Shown: in pieces, positions 1 through 5,155 of the stretch
How the letters are laid out: each line of letters opens with the position of its first letter
Position numbering within the stretch: position 1 is the first letter of the stretch
From: Clostridia bacterium
GTDB taxonomy: Bacteria; Bacillota; Clostridia; Oscillospirales; CAG-272
Reading direction: 5' to 3'
Assembly (NCBI GenBank): GCA_900753285.1
Contig: CAADYN010000013.1
Coordinates: 1-5,155, forward strand
DNA: 5,155 bases
Notes under the pieces: model-generated
The model's input: only the letters and a program-made list of their open reading frames with translations
The model's database searches: none
Told to the model about the DNA's origin: nothing
Position numbers and translations under genes: made by a program

Positions 1-571
1 CTCTTCCGTATTCGACAGCGGTCTTCGCGCCCATCTGCCATCCGCCGTCCATTTCGTTGCCGAGGCACCAGAGCTTGATTCCGAGCGGGTCAACTGCGCC
101 GTTCTTTATTCTCATGTCGGAGTAATATGTACCGCTCTTGTGGTTTGCGTATTCCACAACGTTTCTCGCGTCCATAGGGGATCTTGTTCCGAGGTTTACG
201 GCGTACATAACTTCGGTGTTAGCTTTCTTTGCCCATTCGCAGAACTCGTGAAGACCGAATTCGTTGGTTTCGGTTGTCTTCCATGCGAGGTCAAGTCTTG
301 CGGGACGGTTTTCCTTGGGTCCTACGGAGTCTTCCCACTTAAAGCCGGATACGAAGTTGCCGCCTGGATAACGTGTTACGGGAACGTCGAGATTCTTTAC
401 GAGGTCGATAACGTCACGTCTGAATCCGCTCTCGTCAGCTGTGGGATGACCGGGTTCGTATATGCCTGTGTAAACCGCGCGTCCGAGATGTTCGATGAAT
501 GAGCCGTAGATTCTCTTGTCGATCTGAGAAACAACGTAATCCTTGTCAAGAATAAGTTTTGCCTTTTTCAT
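1..571 (-). CDS. abfA: GH51 alpha-L-arabinofuranosidase, N-terminal part (C-terminus beyond window start)
   Basis: Cytoplasmic glycoside hydrolase family 51 enzyme (EC 3.2.1.55) that removes terminal alpha-L-arabinofuranosyl groups from arabino-oligosaccharides. I translated the minus strand from the ATG at 571-569; the frame stays open for 190 codons and runs off the window. There is no signal peptide. Family landmarks are GSFIEHLGRAVYTGIYEPGH (residues 23-42), RYPGGNF (67-73), NLGTRSP (126-132) and WCLGNEMDGGW (168-178). Glu173 in GNEMDG is the expected acid/base, close to its position in characterised GH51 enzymes; the nucleophile Glu would lie in the missing part. Full GH51 proteins are about 500 residues, so roughly 310 are absent. 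The start is set by AAAGGAGA (around 579-586), 8 bases before the ATG. The gene is divergent from the LacI-type regulator, which suggests control by it. Family assignment is near certain; exact substrate preference is inferred. Confidence 0.96.
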   Translation of the reverse strand, partial: MKKAKLILDKDYVVSQIDKRIYGSFIEHLGRAVYTGIYEPGHPTADESGFRRDVIDLVKNLDVPVTRYPGGNFVSGFKWEDSVGPKENRPARLDLAWKTTETNEFGLHEFCEWAKKANTEVMYAVNLGTRSPMDARNVVEYANHKSGTYYSDMRIKNGAVDPLGIKLWCLGNEMDGGWQMGAKTAVEYGR

Positions 572-611
572 GATAAATTCTCCTTTAGCAGGTATTTTTA
601 TGTTCGCCTTG

Positions 612-640
612 ATTTTATCATTTATATAAACCCGTGTCAA
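612..640 (-). promoter_or_regulatory. Sigma-A-type promoter of the arabinofuranosidase gene
   Basis: Read on the minus strand, a perfect -35 TTGACA (640-635) is followed after exactly 17 bases by TAAAAT (617-612), one mismatch from the consensus -10. Transcription would start near 605, giving a leader of about 34 bases that contains the ribosome-binding site. This is a strong match, consistent with a promoter held off by a repressor rather than one needing an activator; that last point is inference. Confidence 0.85.
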
Positions 641-654
641 CCCATTTTAATCAT

Positions 655-667
655 TTAACCATGTTAA
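655..667. promoter_or_regulatory. Short palindrome between the divergent promoters, possible operator
   Basis: TTAAC-CAT-GTTAA is an exact inverted repeat with 5-base arms, lying about 15 bases upstream of the arabinofuranosidase -35 box. The sequence TTAACCA (655-661) also recurs inverted as TGGTTAA at 714-720, and TTTTAATCA occurs as a direct repeat at 645-653 and 741-749. Together these could be binding sites for the adjacent LacI-family regulator. The region is AT-rich, so short repeats of this kind can arise by chance, and none has the central CG typical of many LacI-family operators. Confidence 0.3.
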
Positions 668-765
668 TTTTCAATTTTTTCTTTCAAATTGCAGACAAAC
701 AAGCGGAATACGGTGGTTAATCTTGTCACTATTTAAGTTTTTTTAATCAAATTGCGCCCGACTAC

Positions 766-794
766 TTGATTTTTTGATTTAAGCGTGGTAAAAT
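766..794 (+). promoter_or_regulatory. Promoter of the regulator-araA operon
   Basis: TTGATT (766-771) is separated by 17 bases from TAAAAT (789-794). The -10 is preceded by TGG, giving an extended -10 (TGnTAAAAT). Transcription would start near 801, leaving a leader of about 25 bases that holds the ribosome-binding site AAGGAG (812-817). A second TTGATT at 774-779 is too close to the -10 to serve. This is the only good promoter seen before the regulator, so it probably drives araA as well. Confidence 0.75.
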
Positions 795-825
795 CCAATT
801 GAATTATAAAAAAGGAGAGTGACAC

Positions 826-1866
826 ATGGCGACACTCAGCGACATTTCAAAGCAGCTCGGAGTTTCTGTCGCAACGGTTTCAAATGCTCTCACAGGCAAA
901 GGAAGAATGCGCGAGGAGCTTCGGCAGGAAATAATCACCGCGGCGTCGGACATGGGATATGCTCCCACAGGAAACGCGCGTCTGCCGGTAACGGAAAACA
1001 TAATCGTCATAGCCGAGGATATTTCCGTTTCATTCTGCGCGGACATAGTCGGGGGAGTTTTTTCGTACACGCTCGGCACGGACAAATCGTTTTCGGTCTA
1101 CAGCCTGCGCACGCTTGAAAGATGCATTTCCCTCCCCGATGAAGAAACCATCAAAATCGAGATAAAAAAGCTGCTCTCTACACTGAAAAACCGCAATATT
1201 ACCGGTATAATATTCATAGCCGATACCCCGAGAAGATTCGAGAACCTTTTTGACGCCCTCGCCTGTCCGGTGGTCTATGTGTACTGCCAGAACTCGGGAG
1301 TTGCTCCGGCGATAAACTACAACGACAGACAGGGCGCACGGCTCGCGACATCCACTCTAATCTCACACGGCGCGAAAAAGATAGCGATGTTAAGCGGACT
1401 GCTCGATTCAATCCCGATGAGCAACCGTATGTTCGGCTATCAGCTTGCCCTCAGCGACGCGAAGCTCCCGTTTGACCCTTCTCTCCTCTACATAGGAGAC
1501 TGGAGCATTGACAGTGGTTATAAGCTCGCGAGCGAAATGATTAAAAGCGGTAAAATCCCCGACGCCATCTTCTCACAAAACGACGAAATGGCAGCGGGAA
1601 TCTGTCAGGCGTTCGCAAAGCACGGAATCAGCATCCCGAACGAGGTTGAAATCATAGGCTTTGACGACAAAGAGCTTGCCGAATACACCTTCCCGCCGCT
1701 CTCCACCGTCCGTCCTCCACTGCAAAAGCTCGGATTTGAAGCCGCAAAAATGATACTCGAGCTTCAGTCGGACTCATCAAAAGCCATGAAAAACGACAAG
1801 CCGGTTAATATTTATCTCCCGTGCGAGCTCATAGAACGCGGAACGACAAAAAAACAAAGTAAATAA
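826..1866 (+). CDS. LacI-family transcriptional regulator, probable arabinose-locus regulator
   Basis: DNA-binding regulator of 346 residues, near the family's usual length of about 330-345. The N-terminal helix-turn-helix is at residues 3-27 (TLSDISKQLGVSVATVSNAL), followed by the hinge region around 45-53 (YAPTGNARL). In the hinge the usual YxPNxxAR has Thr48 where Asn is typical. Residues about 58-335 form the periplasmic-binding-protein-like effector domain, with SQNDEMAAG (250-258) and GFDDKELAEYTFPPLSTV as family signatures. The start is fixed by AAGGAG 8 bases upstream of the ATG. It is co-directional with araA (29-bp gap) and divergent from the GH51 gene, so L-arabinose or an arabino-oligosaccharide is the likely effector; this is inferred from context. 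It is not the GntR-type AraR of Bacillus, because its DNA-binding domain is LacI-type. Family is certain, target assignment moderate. Confidence 0.95.
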   Translation: MATLSDISKQLGVSVATVSNALTGKGRMREELRQEIITAASDMGYAPTGNARLPVTENIIVIAEDISVSFCADIVGGVFSYTLGTDKSFSVYSLRTLERCISLPDEETIKIEIKKLLSTLKNRNITGIIFIADTPRRFENLFDALACPVVYVYCQNSGVAPAINYNDRQGARLATSTLISHGAKKIAMLSGLLDSIPMSNRMFGYQLALSDAKLPFDPSLLYIGDWSIDSGYKLASEMIKSGKIPDAIFSQNDEMAAGICQAFAKHGISIPNEVEIIGFDDKELAEYTFPPLSTVRPPLQKLGFEAAKMILELQSDSSKAMKNDKPVNIYLPCELIERGTTKKQSK

Positions 1867-1895
1867 TTTATCTGACTGATAAAAGGAGAAAGTAC

Positions 1896-3359
1896 ATGAA
1901 AAAACTCTACTTCATCACAGGAAGCCAGGACCTCTACGGCGAAGACACGCTCCGTTTGGCTTACGAGGACAGTCTCCGCATGGCTGACTACCTTAACTCA
2001 AAGCTCGGCGACCTTGTTTCCGTTGAATGCACACCCATCGTAAGAAACCACGAAGAAGCCGAAGCAACCTGCCGCATGGCTGAAAATGATTTGAGCTGCG
2101 TCGGCGTTATCATGTGGATGCACACGTTCTCACCCGCGAAAATGTGGATTAAAGCTCTCGAATGCCTGAAGAAGCCGATAGCGCATCTCCACACACAGGC
2201 GAACGAAAAGCTCCCATACGACAAAATCGACATGGACTTCATGAACCTCAACCAGTCCGCACACGGAGACCGCGAATTCGGCTTCATCTGCACAAGACTG
2301 GGCGTAAAGCGTGAGGTAATCGTAGGCTATTACGAAAATCCCGAGGTCATTGAAAAGCTGAGACAGTTCTCCCGCGCCGCTATTGCAGTGGACTATTCAC
2401 GCCACCTCAAGACCGCAATGTTCGGCAACAATATGCGTGACGTTGCTGTAACCGACGGCGACAGAGTTGAGAGCGAGATAAAGTTCGGCTGGAACACCAA
2501 CTACTACGGAATCGGCGACCTTGTTGCTATAATAAACACCGTTACCGAGGCTGACATTGACAAAAAGATGGCGGAATACGCCGAAAAATACACAATGGCT
2601 ACCGAAAACATCGCCTCCGTCCGCGTTCAGGCAAAGTATGAGGTTGCGCTTGACCGCTTCATCGCAGAGCACGGAATCGGAGCTTTCACCGACACATTTG
2701 AAGACCTCTGCGGACTTGAACAGCTTCCCGGACTTGCCGCACAGAATCTCATGTCAAAGGGAATCGGATTCGGACCGGAAGGCGACTACAAAACGGCGTC
2801 TCTCGCGGCTGTGCTCATGAAGATGGCAGGCGGCAACGGCTCCACCGGATTCACCGAGGACTACACATACGACCTCACGGCAGGGGACGAGTGTGAGCTT
2901 GCTTCACATATGCTTGAGGTTTCTCCCGTATTCGCAGGAACAAAGCCGGAAATTCAGGTTCATCCTCTCGGAATCGGCGGAAAAGCTGACCCCGCGCGCC
3001 TTGTCTTTGACGGAATCGAAGGAGAAGGCATCGCAGTATCTCTCATCGACCTCGGCGACCGTTTCCGTCTTGTCTGCGCTGAGATAGAGCTTATCAAACA
3101 GCCGAAGCCCATGCCGAACCTCCCCGTAGCAAGACTCATGTGGAAGCTCAAACCCGACTTTGCTACAGGCGCTGCCGCTTGGATTTACGCCGGAGGAGCG
3201 CACCACGCCGTTGTTTCGACCTACCTCAAAGCCGACGACATCAGACTTCTCGCGAAATTCCTCGACTGCGAGCTTGTGGTAATCGACGGGGGTACAAACA
3301 TCGCTTCATTTGAAAAAGAGCTCGAACTGCTCGATTTGACAGCAAAGCTTAAGAGATAA
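1896..3359 (+). CDS. araA: L-arabinose isomerase
   Basis: Cytoplasmic, metal-dependent enzyme (EC 5.3.1.4) that interconverts L-arabinose and L-ribulose, the first step of bacterial L-arabinose catabolism. At 487 residues it is full length (about 475-500 in the family). The N-terminus KLYFITGSQDLYGED and the segment MWMHTFSPAKMWI (73-85) are characteristic. By comparison with E. coli AraA, the Mn2+ ligand/active-site positions are intact: Glu295 in GFGPEGDYKTA, Glu321 in FTEDYTYDL, His338 in SHMLEVSP, and the His436-His437 pair in GGAHHAVVS. The start is set by AAGGAG (1883-1888), 7 bases before the ATG. It follows the regulator gene by 29 bases without a visible promoter, so they probably share a transcript. 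A strong terminator follows 16 bases after the stop, so araB and araD are not part of this unit. Confidence 0.98.
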   Translation: MKKLYFITGSQDLYGEDTLRLAYEDSLRMADYLNSKLGDLVSVECTPIVRNHEEAEATCRMAENDLSCVGVIMWMHTFSPAKMWIKALECLKKPIAHLHTQANEKLPYDKIDMDFMNLNQSAHGDREFGFICTRLGVKREVIVGYYENPEVIEKLRQFSRAAIAVDYSRHLKTAMFGNNMRDVAVTDGDRVESEIKFGWNTNYYGIGDLVAIINTVTEADIDKKMAEYAEKYTMATENIASVRVQAKYEVALDRFIAEHGIGAFTDTFEDLCGLEQLPGLAAQNLMSKGIGFGPEGDYKTASLAAVLMKMAGGNGSTGFTEDYTYDLTAGDECELASHMLEVSPVFAGTKPEIQVHPLGIGGKADPARLVFDGIEGEGIAVSLIDLGDRFRLVCAEIELIKQPKPMPNLPVARLMWKLKPDFATGAAAWIYAGGAHHAVVSTYLKADDIRLLAKFLDCELVVIDGGTNIASFEKELELLDLTAKLKR

Positions 3360-3375
3360 ACCTGCTACATAGAAA

Positions 3376-3425
3376 AAAGGCTGCCGTTTTGGAATGCACC
3401 ATTGCGGACAGCCTTTATTTTTATT
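3376..3425. terminator. Bidirectional intrinsic terminator between araA and the CBM9-like gene
   Basis: AAAGGCTG (3376-3383) pairs with CAGCCTTT (3409-3416), and CCG (3384-3386) pairs with CGG (3405-3407) across a single bulged A at 3408, making an 11-bp stem; TGG/CCA within the loop may add three more pairs. On the plus strand the stem is followed by TTTATTTTTATT and lies 16 bases after the araA stop. On the minus strand it is followed by CCTTTTTTC and lies 17 bases after the stop of the convergent gene, so one hairpin can end both. Confidence 0.9.
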
Positions 3426-3433
3426 CTATTAAG

Positions 3434-4333
3434 TTATCTTCTCTTCTTTGTTACAGCGTAACCGCAAGCGGAAATTACAGCGGCAACAGCGGAAACTACA
3501 ACTACGTCAAATGTCTGAGGAGCTGTTGTTTCGGTGGTAACTGTTTCTTCTGCGGGCTCAACTGCGGGTTCGGTTTCAGCTGTGGTTTCAGGCTCAGTCT
3601 CTGCAACTGTTTCAGGTTCGGTTTCAGCTACAGTTTCAGGCTCTGTCTCAGCCATTGTTTCAGGTTCGGTTTCAGCTGCTGCATCTACAAGTACCATCTC
3701 GCCGAATGCTGATGTTCCCATATATGGAGCGGGGTCACCATTGGCAGTATCAACGTTCCAACGGAGTGCCTGTACGAATGTACCGTCTGCCTTTTCGATA
3801 TTGAGCATGAATTCAAGACCGAGAGTTTCGCCGCCCTTGGGTTCAAGTTCAAAGTAAGGAATAGCGGCTTCAACAAAGAACTGTGTAGCGGTTACATTAA
3901 CAGCACAATCTTCAATAAACAGAGCACGGTTATTTGTGCCGTAGCCTTCTCTTACGCCGTCCTTCCAGAAGCCATTCTGAGTGTCGTCTCCGCCGTAGCC
4001 GGCTTCCTTGTCATTGTTTTCATCGAAGTAAACTTCAAATGTGTCGTTCCATTCTTCGGTGCTGGGGCATGTAACTTCGGCATAAATGTAGAGATTTGTT
4101 TCATCCCACATGACCTTTGCACGAGCACTGTGACCGTATGTATCGGTGTCGGCACCGTGAGGAAGGTCAACATCAGTCCATTCAGCGGCGTCCCAAACAG
4201 AGTCGAGTTCACCGTCGATCTTCGGTGTGCCCTTAGGCGCGTTGTAAACAAGACCGCGTGTTGCGGAAACGGAAAGTGCGAGCGTAGCGCAGATCATAGC
4301 CGCTACAAGAATAAATGCGAACAGTTTTTTCAT
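3434..4333 (-). CDS. Secreted CBM9-like carbohydrate-binding protein with repeat linker and LPXTG-like anchor
   Basis: Predicted surface protein of 299 residues with no enzyme domain. Residues 1-24 are a signal peptide (MKK, hydrophobic core, cleavage after SVSA). Residues about 36-217 resemble carbohydrate-binding module family 9: PKIDGELDSVWDAA (38-50), VMWDETNLYIYAEV (74-87), DTFEVYFDENND (97-108), FVEAAIPYFEL (153-163) and FGEMVLVD (210-217). Trp76, Trp95, Trp123 and Trp192 are candidate sugar-stacking residues. Residues 221-265 are an acidic linker of ETEPETVA repeats, followed by PQTFD (272-276), a hydrophobic segment (277-294) and KKRR, an anchoring-type tail. I chose the ATG at 4333 because AAGGAG lies 6 bases upstream (4345-4340) and a signal peptide follows; the frame is open upstream to 4516, but that extension has no supported start. 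The ligand is unknown; xylan, cellulose or arabinoxylan ends are plausible from the family. Confidence 0.88.
   Translation of the reverse strand: MKKLFAFILVAAMICATLALSVSATRGLVYNAPKGTPKIDGELDSVWDAAEWTDVDLPHGADTDTYGHSARAKVMWDETNLYIYAEVTCPSTEEWNDTFEVYFDENNDKEAGYGGDDTQNGFWKDGVREGYGTNNRALFIEDCAVNVTATQFFVEAAIPYFELEPKGGETLGLEFMLNIEKADGTFVQALRWNVDTANGDPAPYMGTSAFGEMVLVDAAAETEPETMAETEPETVAETEPETVAETEPETTAETEPAVEPAEETVTTETTAPQTFDVVVVSAVAAVISACGYAVTKKRR
3437..3520 (-). other. Non-canonical C-terminal cell-wall sorting signal (PQTFD)
   Basis: The last 28 codons of the CBM9-like protein encode PQTFD, then an 18-residue apolar stretch rich in Val and Ala (one Cys, one Tyr), then Thr and KKRR at the very end. 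The three-part order of motif, membrane segment and positive tail is that of sortase substrates. However, the position normally held by Gly in LPxTG or NPxTG is Phe, and the first Leu/Asn is Ala. It may be recognised by a divergent sortase, or it may simply be a C-terminal membrane anchor. Confidence 0.6.
3567..3677 (-). repeat. Coding tandem repeat, 24-bp units in a 48-bp higher-order pattern
   Basis: Five consecutive 24-bp units (the last one partial) encode the ETEPETVA linker. Units starting at 3567, 3615 and 3663 share the identical 15-mer GGTTCGGTTTCAGCT (plus-strand view), whereas those at 3591 and 3639 begin GGCTC and carry GTCTC. Alternate units differ at 3-4 bases, but adjacent ones differ at about 8, so the recent duplication unit was 48 bp (16 residues). 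Such tracts commonly vary in copy number between strains. Confidence 0.9.
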
Positions 4334-4355
4334 TTTTATCTCCTTATAAATAGAT

Positions 4356-4369
4356 TTTTGCGCGCAAAA
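4356..4369. promoter_or_regulatory. 14-bp perfect palindrome in the leader of the CBM9-like gene, possible operator
   Basis: TTTTGCGCGCAAAA is a perfect 14-bp palindrome located 11 bases upstream of the ribosome-binding site of the CBM9-like gene and downstream of its predicted promoter. A GC core with A/T arms suits a dimeric repressor site of the LacI or similar type, acting as a roadblock. It could also form an RNA hairpin in the leader, but a loop would leave only a 5-bp stem. No identical copy exists in the other intergenic region. Confidence 0.45.
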
Positions 4370-4444
4370 TTCATTAAAGTGGCGAATACAACAGCTGTAA
4401 CTACGTTTGTAATTGTTGATTTTCACCATTTTCTTGTTGTAATC

Positions 4445-4472
4445 ATTATACATACCCATTTTGAACGCACAA
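4445..4472 (-). promoter_or_regulatory. Probable promoter of the CBM9-like gene
   Basis: On the minus strand, TATAAT (4450-4445) is a perfect -10, with TTGTGC (4472-4467) 16 bases upstream as a weak -35. Transcription would begin near 4438, giving a leader of about 105 bases containing the palindrome at 4356-4369. The long leader and poor -35 leave room for regulation or for another start site. Confidence 0.55.
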
Positions 4473-4533
4473 TGTCCATATTGTAACTTAAATATTAACT
4501 TTAAAACGCATATCACTGAAACGCAATTTTCGG

Positions 4534-4562
4534 TTGCGCAGAGGCGAAAAAAGTGGTATAAT
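4534..4562 (+). promoter_or_regulatory. Promoter of the RNA methyltransferase gene
   Basis: A perfect TATAAT (4557-4562) with an upstream TGG (extended -10) is spaced 17 bases from TTGCGC (4534-4539), a weak -35. Transcription would begin near 4569, about 10 bases before the AGGAG ribosome-binding site. Confidence 0.75.
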
Positions 4563-4578
4563 ATACGCGAAATACTAC

Positions 4579-4613
4579 AGGAGATTCACGGACACATCCG
4601 GAATTATATAGAT
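4579..4613 (+). promoter_or_regulatory. Distant ribosome-binding site with intervening hairpin
   Basis: The only good Shine-Dalgarno sequence, AGGAG (4579-4583), is 30 bases from the ATG at 4614, far more than the usual 5-10. The gap contains a hairpin: ATTC (4584-4587) pairs with GAAT (4601-4604) and CGGA (4589-4592) with TCCG (4597-4600), with A4588 bulged and CACA as the loop. Folding it brings AGGAG to 9 bases from the ATG. No in-frame ATG, GTG or TTG lies between them. Confidence 0.5.
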
Positions 4614-5155
4614 ATGAAAGAATTTACGATAACAAAGAAAAACGCCATGTACCAAAAATTCGAGGTGCTGAAAACCAACCGCACAAAACGCCACCGCTTC
4701 GGCGAATTTCTTGTGGAAGGCGTGCGCAACATCAACGGAGCCATAGAATACGGATGGGACATCGTTGCGTTTCTGTATTCCGACCCCGCGTCTCTTTCCG
4801 ACTGGGCAAAAAACATACTGAAAACCGTGCGTACCGAGTACAACTGCCGACTGTCACCCGAGCTTATGGCAGAGCTGAGCGGCAAGGATGACACATCGGA
4901 GCTTCTCGCGATAGTGAAGATGAACGACCTCACGCCGGACGAAGCCGTAAAAAAGCTGTCCGACAATCCCGCGATACTGCTCTTCGACCGCCCGTCAAAC
5001 TGCGGCAACCTCGGAACGATAATCCGCACCTGCGACTCTTTCGGAATAGAGCTGCTAATCACGACAGGACACGCAGTCGACCCATATGAACCCGCGACTG
5101 TCACCTCAACAATGGGTTCGTTCTTCTGCATACCGCACCTGCACATAGCCGAAAA
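4614..5155 (+). CDS. SpoU/TrmH-family RNA 2'-O-methyltransferase, N-terminal part (runs off window end)
   Basis: Predicted SAM-dependent methyltransferase that modifies the 2'-OH of a ribose in rRNA or tRNA. From the ATG at 4614 the frame is open for 180 codons to the window end. Residues about 8-105 resemble the substrate-binding N-terminal domain, with the typical FGEFLVEGVRN (29-39). The SPOUT catalytic domain begins near 120: motif 1 is NLGTIIRTCDSFG (132-144) with conserved Asn132 and Arg138, and motif 2 is DPYEPATVTSTMGSFF (156-171). Motif 3 and the rest of the knotted SAM site, some 80-90 residues, lie beyond the window. The N-terminal layout resembles YsgA-type members more than TrmH itself, but the target nucleotide cannot be told. 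The second in-frame ATG (4647) lacks a ribosome-binding site and would cut the N-terminal domain. It is divergent from the CBM9-like gene and probably unrelated to sugar use. Confidence 0.92.
   Translation, partial: MKEFTITKKNAMYQKFEVLKTNRTKRHRFGEFLVEGVRNINGAIEYGWDIVAFLYSDPASLSDWAKNILKTVRTEYNCRLSPELMAELSGKDDTSELLAIVKMNDLTPDEAVKKLSDNPAILLFDRPSNCGNLGTIIRTCDSFGIELLITTGHAVDPYEPATVTSTMGSFFCIPHLHIAE

Noticed and set aside
140..502. 120-codon plus-strand open frame within the GH51 gene
   Set aside because: The opposite strand encodes an unmistakable GH51 sequence; the plus-strand product is Cys/Val-rich without similarity to anything I know and has no ribosome-binding site.
3567..3677. CRISPR-like array of 24-bp repeats
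   Set aside because: The repeats are head-to-tail with no spacers, stay in frame and encode a Pro/Glu/Thr linker.
3389..3857. Plus-strand open frames with Ser/Val or Cys/Phe/Gly repeat proteins
   Set aside because: They are antisense readings of the ETEPETVA coding repeat and start inside or next to the terminator hairpin.
4375..4376. Lipoprotein processing site at Cys15 of the CBM9-like protein (residues 12-16, AMICA)
   Set aside because: The residue before Cys is Ile and there is no Leu at -3 in a proper lipobox; cleavage at SVSA by ordinary signal peptidase fits better. The coordinates given are approximate, since Cys15 is encoded near 4291-4289.
4334..4516. 61-codon in-frame N-terminal extension of the CBM9-like protein
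   Set aside because: The ATG at 4516 has no ribosome-binding site, lies upstream of the predicted promoter, and would bury a clear signal peptide internally. The ATG at 4333 has AAGGAG at 6 bases.
4527..4550. Inverted repeat TTTTCG/CGAAAA overlapping the methyltransferase promoter
   Set aside because: Arms are only 6 bases with a 12-base spacer in A/T-rich sequence; too weak to call as an operator.
4604..5146. 180-codon open frame on the minus strand at the window's right end
   Set aside because: It lies opposite the methyltransferase frame, which has recognisable SpoU motifs, a promoter and an open frame to the window end. The antisense product has no recognisable domain.

Overview
This window reads as a piece of a low-to-moderate GC Gram-positive (Firmicutes/Clostridia-type) genome, probably a plant-fibre-degrading gut or rumen anaerobe. 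The evidence is strong AAGGAG ribosome-binding sites, AT-rich intergenic regions with near-consensus sigma-A-type promoters, clostridial-looking GH51 and AraA proteins, and a secreted protein with a Gram-positive C-terminal anchoring signal. This taxonomic reading is an inference; no rRNA or marker gene is present.

Layout. Positions 1-571 (minus strand) hold the first 190 codons of an intracellular GH51 alpha-L-arabinofuranosidase. A 254-bp divergent control region (572-825) has a clear promoter facing each way. On the plus strand, a LacI-family regulator (826-1866) and L-arabinose isomerase AraA (1896-3359) form a two-gene operon with 29 bp between them. A strong hairpin at 3376-3416 ends this operon and, because it has T-rich flanks on both strands, also the convergent gene. 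That gene (3434-4333, minus) encodes a secreted, non-catalytic CBM9-like carbohydrate-binding protein. It has an ETEPETVA-repeat linker and an unusual LPXTG-like C-terminus, with PQTFD in place of the usual PxTGx. A 280-bp second divergent region (4334-4613) carries promoters for this gene and for a plus-strand SpoU/TrmH-family RNA 2'-O-methyltransferase (4614 to beyond the window end).

How the genes work together. The GH51 enzyme releases L-arabinose from arabino-oligosaccharides in the cytoplasm. AraA converts L-arabinose to L-ribulose. The LacI-family protein, sitting between them, is the obvious candidate sugar-responsive regulator of both. araB and araD are not in the window, and the terminator directly after araA suggests they lie elsewhere. 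The CBM9-like protein may bind polysaccharide at the cell surface, but its link to the arabinose genes is only by neighbourhood. The methyltransferase looks like a housekeeping gene marking the end of the sugar locus.

I see no CRISPR array, insertion sequence, tRNA or rRNA. The gene content is mostly ordinary. The items most worth following up are the PQTFD anchoring signal, the surface CBM9 protein without an enzyme domain, a 14-bp perfect palindrome in that gene's leader, and a hairpin that appears to set the ribosome-binding-site spacing of the methyltransferase gene.
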